A stretch of DNA of 64,000 nucleotides from Sthenelais limicola (lineage: Eukaryota > Annelida > Polychaeta > Phyllodocida > Sigalionidae): contig OW804097.1 in the NCBI GenBank assembly GCA_942159475.1, forward strand, positions 114,328,582 through 114,392,581, given 5' to 3'. This document shows, in pieces, positions 22,566 through 33,079 of the stretch. The notes beneath the pieces were generated by a model. That model saw only the letters and a list, made by a program, of their open reading frames with translations, was not told the DNA's origin and searched no databases. A program made the translations under genes and the position numbers. How positions within the stretch are numbered: the stretch's first letter is position 1; each line of letters starts with the position of its first letter.

Positions 22566-23307
22566 TTAAAGAGATAAACCACTGTCATATGCACTGCTGC
22601 AGGCGGGAGTTCCAGGAACTAATGCATGAAAAATAAGGAGTGACAATAATTTTTTCAAACTTCGTCTTGAGAAAGAACATGGTTGAGGGATAACAAAAAG
22701 AGAAATAAATGGATCTCAGCATATTTTTTTTCATTCTAGAGACCACCAAAGTTTAGTATTGAAGTATGTGGGGAAAATGGATATTTTCTCAGTTTTTCCA
22801 AGATTTCAGACAGAGAAATAACATTTTTCAGTTGAAATGTCTTCTAAACATAGCCACTATACAGGTTTACCCTCATGCATGAGAGAACAGGGTCAACATA
22901 TTTTGAAAGATATTATTTAGCATTGAAAATCTTCAATATTCCTGTTTTTAACTCATCGGGATGCAGGTTCTGTTGAATAACTTTTTTAAAAAGTCGGTGA
23001 CCCCCATTTTTTATTGCTTGAAAAGGTAAAGCAATATGTAAGCTATGTTTATAGAGATTTTTAGGAAAAAGTTATTTTCAAATTTTTTTTTATACTGAAA
23101 AAACGAAAAAAATTGTCCTTTTCTCATAGACTTCTATAGTAATCCACCATAAATTTCAGGGCTCTCTGAAATGAAAACTAACCCCGTGACATATTGTTTT
23201 TATTGGCTTTTTGAATTCACATAACCTTGTTCTTTCACGAGGCAAAGTTTAAACAAAATGTTATTTTCAGTTTTTTTCCCAGTTGAACTGTGGTTTATCT
23301 CTTTAAA
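22566..23307. mobile_element. R6 inverted-repeat element, 742 bp
   Basis: Left end TTAAAGAGATAAACCACTGT and right end ACTGTGGTTTATCTCTTTAA are inverted with one mismatch in 20. TTAA is palindromic and may be the target site. No open frame with transposase features. A second, truncated copy at 63494 confirms that it is a repeat. Confidence 0.85.
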
Positions 23308-24221
23308 TTACCCTCACTTGTTATAATAACTATGCAGACCCCTTTGATATGATCCAATGGTTACAGCAATACACTGACTTTCTGCTATATGTTAACTCGT
23401 GATACCCCAAGTTGTATGGAGTGTTTATCGCCTTTTCATTCTTTGTTAATTATTAAGTCATATCGCATCACATAACTTTATAAATATCCACTGTTGTATA
23501 ACTATAATTTATTTTTCATTATCAATGTTGTTATTATTGTTGAAACAAAAATTAAGTATATCAAGAATCTAGGCATTCATTGGAAGACCTGGCTAATCAG
23601 GAATTTATTTTTGTATTAACCAGACATCGAGCTACCTATGTGCAACAAGATCAGCAAATAAAAGAATACTTCAATTGAATTTAATTGAATCTTACAAAAA
23701 CTTGAATATACTACTCTCGCCCTGTCCCTACTGGAACAACAGACACTTCCACCCACTGCCTGAACCCTTCCCACAATGCCTTTACCTTGTCTTCCCGTCA
23801 TGCCCCATGCAGTCCTCCTTCCCAGCGTCCTCTCGATCACCCAATCACTTCCGGTCCTTTAGAAAGGCTTGCATTCCGACAAAGGTTTAGCTAAATTAGC
23901 GCTAAGTCTTCTCTTTCTCGTCCCGAGATAATTCCCCACTTACGAGCCGATATACCTCCACAGTTTCGCTTTATCTTTCTTCCAGTCGTAAGACTACGAG
24001 TGGGAATGCTTTAAGTGTTCTGCCCGTAGAGCATTATGTTGCCGTTAAAAGCCGAGACTGTCTAATGGGGTAAAAGCCACAACACAGATTAGGATTGCTA
24101 ACGTCTAGGGAATTTATATATGTTTGTAGTGGGTTCTTATGTCTAGACGCATTTAACCTGAATATGTCTGTATTGGTTATTCTGTATGAATAGATCTGTA
24201 TTGGTTATTCTGTATTACAAC
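23308..24221. other. Stretch without recognised element
   Basis: Includes a moderately GC-rich part (23700-24070) with short open frames on both strands and no recognisable product. Confidence 0.4.
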
Positions 24222-24290
24222 TATTCAATAGGGCACTTGTTGGTCGCCATCTTGAATCTTAATTCGCATGGAACTATGGGAGGTGTGTGT
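24222..24290 (+). mobile_element. R3 terminal fragment
   Basis: AATAGGGCACTTGTTGGTCG then CCATCTTGAATCTTAATTCG and CATGGAACTATGGG, as at the R3 end. Confidence 0.65.
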
Positions 24291-24344
24291 GATTAGATTT
24301 CAAAATATATTTTATTCAGGATAAAACAGTACATCATATTTCTT

Positions 24345-24505
24345 TTTCTCTGCATGTCTCTCTCTCCCTTCTTCTCTATCTCTGTTTCCCGGGTAAGTTC
24401 ATAAACTGCATCCCTCTCAGCTCTTCCGCCCTTGATATAACCATATTAAATGTGTTGATAAGGGCGTAAAGCAACCAATCTCACTTACTCACTCACTCAC
24501 CTCCT
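24345..24505 (+). mobile_element. R4 element, 5' truncated
   Basis: TCTCTCTCTCCCTTCTTCTC to GGGCGTAAAGCAACCAATCT and CACTCACTCAC. Confidence 0.85.
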
Positions 24506-25457
24506 CACTAAAAACAATTTTTGTTTCTAGTACATGATAGGTCGTTTCTTTAAAGTTAATAGTTTCCTTCCGACCTAATTTTCAGCTGGTCTCAGCCAGA
24601 CAAACACATTATTTGTCTTGGCCTTAGCATCTCTGACCTGATTTTCAGTTTTCTGATTCCTTACATTTGACAGTTTAATCATAATGTCTTATTTAGTTTT
24701 CTTCTTATGTCTTTTAGTTGTTTTTTATTTTAAAATTCACGCGCACACTTTTATATTCCCCCCTTTCAACTGTCCAATTTTTAAACTTTATTTTACCATC
24801 GTTCATTTTCTTGCAGGCTTTGTCTCTCAGTCGCCTAACACTAACAAAACAACCTGCATCCCCTCTTTTAAGATAACTTTATTCATTTTTTCTAACTTAG
24901 ATCCATAATCCTTCCACTTTCCGCAATTCATTGTTCTTTCTCGCCTACACTGACGTCACTACAAGAACTCTTATCCAATGACATTCTTCCTTTGTCTTAA
25001 TTGCACATGCGCAGTCCATTCTCTCAGAATTTCCCTCATAAGAGCAGACGACATTTTATAGGATGATTTCTCGAGATTTGATTGGTTCGTCCTGAGCCCT
25101 AGCGGCCGCTCATGGAACTCACAGGGCCGACCTAAGTAAAGTGGCGCCGTCTGTGGTGGGATTACGCTTATTGACTTTCGCGCACTCCGCACACCCTCCG
25201 CCCTCTAAATTACCCTCGTGACTCCTCAATCCTGCCATCCGGGACATGTTCAAGATGGCGGCGAACGCCATTGTGACGTCACTGTGACGACACATTTGTG
25301 GGCTGGGCGGCCATTATGCATGCCGTACAGGGAATCCTGGGTACAATTATTAAGCCCTGGTGGACAATCGGAGAAACAGTCTTACCTGCGCCGAATCTAT
25401 TATAAGTTTTGTTTTCTGTGCCACGGTTGTGTTCGGATACGTAGCATGTTTCTGTGT
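24506..25457. other. Stretch without recognised repeat; possible promoter region
   Basis: No repeat family. The 24.95-25.3 kb part is relatively GC-rich and holds the motifs listed separately. Open frames near 25218-25536 on both strands have no clear domain. Confidence 0.4.
24951..25281. promoter_or_regulatory. CRE and YY1-type motif cluster
   Basis: TGACGTCA occurs at 24951-24958 and 25274-25281, and AAGATGGCGGC, the YY1-type core, at 25252-25262, in GC-rich DNA. These are common in animal promoters. No transcript can be linked to them, so this is a suggestion only. Confidence 0.3.
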
Positions 25458-25512
25458 GGGGCAGGATGTCGGAAAATGTACAATTCACCTTCACAGATTC
25501 TCTTAAATTATA
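25458..25512 (-). mobile_element. R1 terminal fragment
   Basis: GGGCAGGATGTCGGAAAATG to CACAGATTCTCTTAAAT. Confidence 0.75.
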
Positions 25513-25613
25513 TAGCATTGTGACAAAATAGAGCATCTAAATACGTGTTTCTCAGACACTCAGAGAGAGACAGAGAGTGTAACAGCGCAATACGCTTAAA
25601 ATGTGATTTTACT

Positions 25614-25985
25614 TGTGATGTGTTACAGGAAATGAGTCATAGGTCGCTAAAAATTAATTTTGAGATATCATCGTGATATTTGAAAATATTAGAACAAGGG
25701 GATTCCAATGGTGGTAAACATGAGGACATCTAATAATTATATTTGTTTTTGCATGTAAAACAAAGTTCGCCATATTTCTGGATGGCCAATCACTAGTAAA
25801 GTAGTTAAATATACTCCTTAGGATAACCTGACATATACATATCTAGATATATTCAATACACAGTCTTGCGACTTTGGACATGAATTTATGTCACTACCAG
25901 CGCTAACCACCCAAAGGATGAATAAAAACCTTTGACAAATATCAATTTTGCGACTTTGTGACTCATTGTCCTCGAAAATATCCAA
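25614..25985 (+). mobile_element. R2 element
   Basis: TTGTGATGTGTTACAGGAAA to TTTTGCGACTTTGTGACTCA; the right terminus is decayed and an internal section near 25870 is shortened. Confidence 0.87.
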
Positions 25986-26075
25986 TGTTGCCAACTGTAC
26001 AACTAAGCTTCAAATTCTTGGGGACCCATAAAACAGGGCCCTCAGAGAAAAAGGTCCATAGACCGGGGAAAGGAG

Positions 26076-26172
26076 AGAATTTCACTCTCAGTTAACATCG
26101 GTCAAAAACTAAAGATTTTCTAGTTTTTGTTCCGTGCTTTTCCAACCCATCTAAAAGTCATTTGACGAATAT
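26076..26172 (-). mobile_element. R5 fragment
   Basis: CTCTCAGTTAACATCGGTCA to CAACCCATCTAAAAGTCATT, the reverse complement of the R5 right part. Confidence 0.7.
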
Positions 26173-26701
26173 GGAAATACAGTTTCAACACATACAGTCG
26201 CGTTAGCTTAAAACTAATGGATTTGATGAACGAACCATTATTCAATGGTCAGTATGTAAGAGCACGACGCGGAACATTGTGTAATTGTTGTTTTTATTTG
26301 TACTACTGTTTTTAAGAAATTAGCCTGATCTAATTAGAACTATCTGTATGCTAATCAGATATGTACCCATTTGTATCACTGTACTACTATTAGAAGTAAC
26401 AGTAAACTCGAATAGTTTGATCAGTCGCTAAGCAGGTATAATGATTAATTTAAAAATTTAGTGTTGTAAAATTTAGTTTAGACTCAGTTTCTCTCTTTTA
26501 TTTCTTATTTCTTATTCTTTTTTTGTGTACTAAATTTAGGAGTTAACATAGAAATATCTTGATGTAATTTAAAAATAAAATTTAAAAATCAGGCTATTCT
26601 GGGAATATTCGTACTGTCGTATGGAAATGTCTGTGTCCTGAATACAAAAATTTCAAAATCAAATATGTGCTGGGTGTCCGTACACGCGAACTGAATGAAT
26701 T
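26173..26701. other. Stretch without recognised element
   Basis: AT-rich; nothing recognised. Confidence 0.45.
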
Positions 26702-27313
26702 ATGTGATGTGTCACAGAAACAGCAGTCATAAAAATATACTCCATAGGATGATCTTAGAAATGCATCCATGGGTATATTCAAGGCGCAGTTTTGAAATTT
26801 GGTACATATTTATACAACCACTGGGACTGGACACCCCACAAATATATACGTCCCAACAAAGACATCTTGTGAATAAATCACTCTGAAAAGTATCAATATA
26901 GGGGATTTGGATAGCCGCCATTTTGAATCTTGATTCGCATGGAATTATGTTACTAATGTATTATCCCTAATACTGTGGTACAGTGTAAAAACTGTAGAAA
27001 ACATGCCATGTTCAGCATGGGATATGTATAGTGCTCATTGGTGCTCTAATGTCAATATCCAAGTGTTATACATGTTCCCATAACACAAGTCCCAATTTTT
27101 CCCACCATGCATTTGGTTGTTATGGATCATTTTTACAAGCTGTGATATATTTGGTGAAAACATCAGTGCAATTGTTGATAAAAATGTTGCCAAAATAGTA
27201 CGTCAGATATAAACAGAATCCATCTGAGGATGCACTGTAACAGACATGTGCAGTGGCACATGTAAATCCCTTATTGTGCGACTTGTAGCTCATTGTCCTG
27301 GAAGACACCACAG
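26702..27313 (+). mobile_element. R2 element carrying R3
   Basis: ATGTGATGTGTCACAGAAAC start. The R2 interior runs to AAAAGTATCAATA, resumes after R3 at TTGTGCGACTTGTAGCTC and ends GGAAGACACCACAGAT. Its middle is also shortened. Confidence 0.85.
26899..27273 (+). mobile_element. R3 element nested in R2
   Basis: TAGGGGATTTGGATAGCCGC start, ATGTAAATCCCTTA end. Complete, with CATGCCATGTTCAGCATGGG and CCACCATGCATTTGG inside. Confidence 0.88.
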
Positions 27314-27594
27314 ATGTGGGTTACCGAACACAACCACATGAGGAATATATTGGTGTCCCCAGCCACCATCATGCCCTCTCATTCCTTACTGCCCTCCTGC
27401 GCTCTTCATGCCCCCTAACGGCCTGATTTAAAAACACTGTACGGCCAGCAATGGCTGTCCAATCATTAGTCATCTCATTTGAGGCGTGACGCCGCGAGAC
27501 TTGAACGAGATCCATCATGGAGGCCGTGCCTTGTTTGGAGAAAGTGTAGAATATTTATAGTTTGGGCTGAGCTCTGACACCATGCTGTGTATAT
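27314..27594. other. Stretch without recognised element
   Basis: Unassigned, moderately GC-rich. Confidence 0.4.
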
Positions 27595-27819
27595 GGGTCA
27601 GATTTTCAGAAAATGGACAATTAAACTTCGTAAATCTTCTCAAATAACCCGAATTTCCGACGAAAATAAAGTTCAAAATACCGTTCAACCTAGCCAAACA
27701 GATTGCTAGAAACAATGTAATGCCGAATATACTCGGATTTACCTAGTATTGACCAAATTGCAGCCTAATTTACTAAATGTGTATAGGTGCCAATTGTACA
27801 TTTTCTGAAAATCCGACCC
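27595..27819 (-). mobile_element. R1 element, full length
   Basis: GGGTCAGATTTTCAGAAAAT to TTTTCTGAAAATCCGACCC. Separated from the next R1 by only ATAT. Confidence 0.92.
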
Positions 27820-27823
27820 ATAT

Positions 27824-28048
27824 GGGTCAAATCGTCAGAAAATGTACAATTGGCAGCTCTGCATATTGATAAGATTCTGCGAAATCAGGCAGTAAGTGAT
27901 AGTTAGTATAGGTATATTCAATTATATTGGGTATTAGATTGATTTGAAATATATTTATACTGTATTTTGAACCTCGTTTCTGTCTTAAATTTGGGTTATT
28001 TGAGAGGTTTGTCGTAGGCAAAATGTATATTTTCTGGCGATTTGATCC
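27824..28048 (+). mobile_element. R1 element, CG-type ends
   Basis: GGGTCAAATCGTCAGAAAAT to TTTTCTGGCGATTTGATCC. Opposite orientation to its left neighbour and of a different subfamily. Confidence 0.91.
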
Positions 28049-28052
28049 ATAT

Positions 28053-28443
28053 ATGCGATGTGGCACAGGAAAATGAGTTGAAAAATTGGTATTTATCAAA
28101 GTGTTTTATTCACATAATCTCTTGTTTGGAATCGTTTGATCTTTGAAGGGTTTGGCACATTTTAGTCCTATGAATCCATGCAGCAAATTGCAGCAAATTG
28201 TATCAAATATATCCCTGTGTTTTGACGATCAATTTATGGAGTAGGCCTATATAATTAGTTATTCTAATGGTAATTGCGAACCCAGAAATATTGCAAACCT
28301 TTTTTCAAACAAAAATATCAAACTTAAAATATAGAAACGCTTCTGAAATGTTCTTAATGGTTACCACCGTTGGAATCCGTTTGATGTTATCGTTTCAAAT
28401 ATAATGGTATCTCAGAATCCATTGACTTGTGACACACTACATA
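28053..28443 (+). mobile_element. R2 element
   Basis: ATGCGATGTGGCACAGGAAA to TTGACTTGTGACACACTACATA. Begins within a few bases of the preceding R1. Confidence 0.88.
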
Positions 28444-28445
28444 TG

Positions 28446-28676
28446 TGGAAGTCAGGACGTCAGAAAATGTACAATTTGTCTACAGCAATCATCTCAAATA
28501 ACAAAAAGTAACACAAAAAGTTTTCAAAATACAGTTCAACTTTACCGAACCGATTCTTTTAATCAATACAATATCAAATATATTTCGATATACCTAGTGT
28601 TTTTTTTATTCGTGCGCATAATTCAGTAGAATTTACAAACTATGTAGATTTGCCAATTATACATTTCCTGACGGCC
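28446..28676 (-). mobile_element. R1 element, diverged
   Basis: AGGACGTCAGAAAATGTACA to ACATTTCCTGACGGCC. The GGG/CCC outermost bases are decayed. Confidence 0.85.
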
Positions 28677-28713
28677 ACTTAGAGAGGAGAATTCAGAATG
28701 AAAAGTAAGTATT

Positions 28714-29360
28714 AGGACGTAAGAAAATGTACAATCAGCAACTCTACACATAGTTCATTCTGCTAAATTCTGCTAAAATGATAAGTACTGGGAATATCTG
28801 AGTATATTTGGTATTGTGATGCTTCGTATAATCTGTTCGGTTATTTTTTTTTCATTCGATTAAAAGACATTTAACAATACGACAACATTCAAATGTACGT
28901 ATTGTCCTCCATGGACATACGTCATACGAGCATAATAAACTTAAGAAAAATTCTGTTTGAGGAAACAGAAAACCACAAAGTATATAAACCTCACGTAGAA
29001 AATAACCCTTTTTAAATCGTACCTGACAAAATAAAGCTTTCCAAAAGGTGAACAACTATTTACAATTATATGTTGCCTACAAGTCATTTCTCAGAAGGAA
29101 AACCTACAAGCATGTTAACATTTAAAATAAGCTGCTTTAGGAAAACCGAAAAGAAAATCAAAAATCATATAATCGTCACGTAGAGAAAACAATATTATAT
29201 TGTACCTGACATAAAAAAATCTTTCTAGAAGGTGAAACCATTTAAGGTTATTTGTTCTGTTATGTTGAACTGTATTTTGAGCCTCATTTCTGTCTTAAAT
29301 GTGGGTTATTTGAGAGGAGTGGTGAAAGTTGAATTTTACATTTTCTGGTAACTTCAACCC
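28714..29360 (+). mobile_element. R1 element carrying a 409-bp retroposed insertion
   Basis: AGGACGTAAGAAAATGTACA start, TTTTCTGGTAACTTCAACCC end; interrupted at 28844-29252. Confidence 0.86.
28844..29252 (-). mobile_element. Retroposed insertion with A-tail and 11-bp duplication
   Basis: Flanked by TGTTCGGTTAT (28833-28843) and TGTTCTGTTAT (29253-29263). On the minus strand it ends in a run of A, as retroposed copies do. It holds two imperfect tandem copies of a ~185-bp unit sharing GTCAGGTAC, TTCTACGTGA and a TTTTCTGTTTCCTCA-like string. No coding potential recognised. Confidence 0.8.
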
Positions 29361-29379
29361 TGTGTGTTGGGGTGGGGTT

Positions 29380-29570
29380 CACCAATCTCCTCAAATAACA
29401 CAAATTTCAGACGAAAATAAAGTTCAAAATACAGTTCAACCTAACCAAACAGATTGCTGGAATCAACACAATACCGATCATACCTAGCATTAGCCTTTTT
29501 TCATTCTAATTCACCTGAAATTACTAAATAAGTAGAGCTGCCGATTGTACATTATTCTACACCCCGACCC
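29380..29570 (-). mobile_element. R1 element, left end lost
   Basis: Begins at TTCACCAATCTCCTCAAATA and ends ATTATTCTACACCCCGACCC. Confidence 0.87.
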
Positions 29571-29890
29571 ATATTGAAAAAAAGTATCCATAAAAGACAC
29601 ATTCAAGACATGCATCACATCACAAATTATACTATTTTATCTTTAAAAAGTGACATACATATATATTCGGCGGTACTTCGGGGCAGAGGTCCGTGACAAT
29701 TCCCCTTCTATTCCAGTAAAATAACTCACCAAAAAACTGCTTATATTCCTTGTTTATTTGCTCATGTGCCCGGGAGACAGATTCTGAGGATAAATATTTG
29801 TTTTTCTTTGTCTTCCCCCAACATTGTTCAAGACAAAGACATATCACAGGAGGTGAACGCACAGGCCATTTTTAGGAGCTTCATTGTCTG
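29571..29890. other. Stretch without recognised element
   Basis: No repeat or gene recognised; short open frames on both strands are unconvincing. Confidence 0.4.
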
Positions 29891-29900
29891 TATATTTCAG

Positions 29901-30125
29901 TTACAGAAAATGTACAATTGGCAGCTGTACACATTTAGTAAATTAGGCTAAATTAGGCTGCAATTTGGCCAACACTATGTAGTTTGAGTATATTTGGTAT
30001 TGGGTTGATTCTAGCAATCTGTTTGGTTAGGTTGAACTGTATTTTGAACTCTATTTTCGTCTGAAATATGGGTTATTTCAACGAATTGGTGAAGATAAAT
30101 TGTACATTTTCTGGCGACTTCACCC
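29901..30125 (+). mobile_element. R1 element lacking its left terminus
   Basis: Starts at TTACAGAAAATGTACAATTG and ends TTTTCTGGCGACTTCACCC. TATATTTCAGTT occurs directly before it (29891-29902) and just after it (30127-30138). Confidence 0.88.
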
Positions 30126-30138
30126 GTATATTTCAGTT

Positions 30139-30404
30139 CCAATGTAATGCTTATTGGATGATGCAGTTCCTGGAAAGTTCTTCAGGAAAGGTCGATTTAT
30201 ATTGTACATAAGAACTGCTTATAGCAGAAACTGTAGACCTTTTTCTTAGGAAATAAAATTTATATGACCATATATTCTAAAATAGTGCTCTCAGTTATTT
30301 ATCACTATTGTCTGCCTAAAATATCCAGATGAATATGTCCCAATACAAACCGATTATCAAATTGAAATATTATATTTAAGATTGTACTGGAGAAAGATAC
30401 ACTA
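30139..30404. other. Stretch without recognised element
   Basis: Unassigned. Confidence 0.4.
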
Positions 30405-30638
30405 GGGTCATACTTTCTGAAAATGTACAGTTTATCTTCCCCAATCGTCTCAGATGATACAATCTAAAAGAAAAATTACGTTCAAAATGCAGTTTAAATC
30501 TAAAAAAGAGATACTTTTAATCAACACAGAGCAAAAGGTACTTGGGGATGCATAGCATTTGAAATGTTCCACTCTAATTTGCAAGAAGTTACCAAATTTG
30601 CAGGGCGGACGATTGTACATTTTCTGAAAATCTGACCC
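30405..30638 (-). mobile_element. R1 element, divergent subfamily
   Basis: GGGTCATACTTTCTGAAAAT to TTTTCTGAAAATCTGACCCC. Shares AGAGATRCTTTTAATCAACRC with the copy at 3198. Confidence 0.86.
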
Positions 30639-30710
30639 CTAAGGCCTTTAAAACAGTGAGTAGTATATGGGCATGGGGGAGGGGGCGTCGTCAGGCTCTA
30701 CCAACCAACC

Positions 30711-30923
30711 TTTTCAGAAAATGTACAATTCACTTTCATCAATCCCCTCAAATAACCCAAATTTCAGACGAATGCAGTTCAACCAAACCAAACAGATTGC
30801 TAGAATCAATGCAATGCCAAATATACTCGAATTTCCCTAATATTGACCAAATTTCAGCCTGATTTAGCAGAATTTAATAAATGTGTATAGCTGCCAATTG
30901 TACATTTTCTGAAAGTCTGACCC
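30711..30923 (-). mobile_element. R1 element, left terminus shortened
   Basis: TTTTCAGAAAATGTACAATT to TTTTCTGAAAGTCTGACCC; ~20 bp deleted after CAGACGAA. Confidence 0.88.
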
Positions 30924-30925
30924 TA

Positions 30926-31011
30926 AATCGTCCAAAAATGAGAACATTCTGACAAAGCGATCTCGAAAATTTTGTGACTTATAACTAATCTTCGTTGTAA
31001 AACATCACATA
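30926..31011 (+). mobile_element. R2 right-end fragment
   Basis: TCGTCCAAAAATGAGAACAT to TTGTAAAACATCACATA; abuts the preceding R1. Confidence 0.8.
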
Positions 31012-31109
31012 TATTACTAATATATGATATCGGTAATTTCATAAACTCATCACAACAAATACATTTTTAATCTCTTTTCCATATCCAGGATATCCAATTC
31101 CTTGTATTA

Positions 31110-31171
31110 GGGTAAAATCACCAGAAAATGTACAATTCACTTTCACCAATCCCCCCAAATTTCAGAAGAAA
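31110..31171 (-). mobile_element. R1 fragment
   Basis: GGGTAAAATCACCAGAAAAT to CAGAAGAAAATAAAGTTT. Confidence 0.8.
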
Positions 31172-31480
31172 ATAAAGTTTACTATCATTGAAAATAAATG
31201 CAACAAAAATGAACAGTTAGCATCATGGAGTAAATATAGAACCAAACCTACTCTCATACACTAATTAACAAGAACTCAGCTTAGCTAAAGTTTTGGTCAA
31301 ATTAAATATCTTTCCTCAGATTTCATATTTAATATATTAGTTCATTTTGGCTGAACTTAAGGCTATCCAGAACATTCACTGAAATCCAATTGCATGTATG
31401 CGTTGATGCTGCCTGTATACCCAGGGACATGTGCTTTAACATATTTCAATGTACAAATAACAGAAAGTGCAACAACAATA
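31172..31480. other. Stretch without recognised element
   Basis: Unassigned AT-rich DNA. Confidence 0.4.
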
Positions 31481-32413
31481 ACTGTTATGTTTTACATGGC
31501 TCACTAACCAATGTTTAGGCTGGGGACAACACTCACAATGAGAGAGATAAGAACTGTTATGTCCTACATGGCTCACTAAGCAATGTTTAGGGACAACACT
31601 TACAATGAGAGAGATAAGCACTGTTATGTCCTACATGGCTCACTAAGCAATGTTTAGACTATAGGACAACACTCACAATGAGAGAGATAAGAACTGTTAT
31701 GTCCTACATGGCTCACTAAGCAATGTTTAGACTATAGGACAACACTCACAATGAGAGAGATAAGAACTGTTATGTCCTACATGGCTGACTAAGCAATGTT
31801 TAGACTATGGGACAACACTCACAATGAGAGAGATAAGAACTGTTATGTGCTACATGGCTCACTAAGCAATGTTTAGGCTGGAGACAACACTCACAATGAG
31901 AGAGATAAGAACTGTTATGTCCTACATGGCTCACTAAGCAATGTTTAGACTAGTAACAACACACACAATGAGAGAGATAAGAACTGTTATATCCTACATG
32001 GCTCACTAAGCAATGTTTAGGCTGGAGACAACACTCACAATGAGAGAGATAAGAACTGTTATGTGCTACATGGCTCACTAAGCAATGTTTAGGCTGGAGA
32101 CAACACTCACAATGAGAGAGATAAGAACTGTTATGTCCTACATGGCTCACTAAGCAATGTTTAGACTAGTAACAACACACACAATGAGAGAGATAAGAAC
32201 TGTTATATCCTACATGGCTCACTAAGCAATGTTTAGGCTGGAGACAACACTTACAATGAGAGAGATAAGAACTGTTATGTCCTACATGGCTCACTAAGCA
32301 ATGTTTAGACTATGGGACAACACTCACAATGAGAGAGATAAGAACTGTTATGTCCTACATGGCTCACTAAGCAATGTTTAGGGACAACACTCACAATGAG
32401 AGAGATAAGAAGT
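31481..32413. repeat. ~72-bp tandem array with trimer higher-order repeat
   Basis: About 13 units of ACTGTTATGTCCTACATGGC TCACTAAGCAATGTTTAG ... CACAATGAGAGAGATAAG. Unit length 67-73 bp. The three units from 31842 recur as the three from 32058 with matching diagnostic variants (TGTGCTAC with CTGGAGA; ACTAGTAACAACACAC; TATATCCTAC), an exact 216-bp offset. Confidence 0.95.
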
Positions 32414-32552
32414 GTTCTCTGATGTCACTTGCAATCTGGGAGTCAGGCGAGGTGTCAGCGATGCTCTTTCACTAGGTGTAGTTGTTAATTTCTGCTGTAG
32501 TTGAAATAGCTGCCCTGGGAATTGGATGACAACGTGTATCTCTATACATATG

Positions 32553-32822
32553 TGTGATGTGTTGTAGGAAAATGAGTCACAAATCGCAAAGATTGGATCT
32601 TGAGATATTATTATATTTGAAAAAAAAGAGGAGATCAAGTCAATTCCAATGATGGTGAACTTTAGGGAATACAATAAGTTCTTCTATATTTGTGTATGCA
32701 TGAAATGAGCACTTACTATAGTAAATTAAGTAAATTTAGTTAAATATACACTTTAGGATAACCTCTGATATGCATGGATATATTGAATACATAGACTCCA
32801 AAGTTGGTACATGTATTTCTAT
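32553..32822 (+). mobile_element. R2 element, right part lost
   Basis: TGTGATGTGTTGTAGGAAAA start; joins an R1 end at ATGAGTTATTTGG. Confidence 0.85.
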
Positions 32823-32879
32823 GAGTTATTTGGGAGGATTGGTGAAGGTGACTTATACATTTTCTGAAGAGCTGACCCA
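32823..32879 (+). mobile_element. R1 right-end fragment
   Basis: GAGTTATTTGGGAGGATTGG to TTTTCTGAAGAGCTGACCC, fused to R2. Confidence 0.8.
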
Positions 32880-33038
32880 GATACGTCGGTGGGTGAGTCA
32901 GAGGACTTTACACCACACTAAGTCATAGTTATGACTATCGTAAAGTCTTTAGTGGGTTCGAAAATAGCACATAGTTATACCATTATTATTGTAGTTGGAT
33001 GACTTACGCGGTGTCATAAATTTCCCAAAGATATATGT

Positions 33039-33070
33039 GGGTCAGGTCACCAGAACATGTATCACATTTG
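33039..33070 (-). mobile_element. R1 terminus only
   Basis: GGGTCAGGTCACCAGAACAT; the rest is replaced by the pyrimidine tract that follows. Confidence 0.6.
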
Positions 33071-33079
33071 AGCAGCCCA

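Noticed and set aside
25218..25536. Coding exon around 25.3 kb
   Set aside because: Frames on both strands overlap, and one runs into an R1 fragment; no conserved motif visible.
31481..32413. CRISPR-like array (regular ~72-bp spacing)
   Set aside because: The whole unit is repeated, with no unique spacers, and the genome is eukaryotic; it is a tandem repeat.
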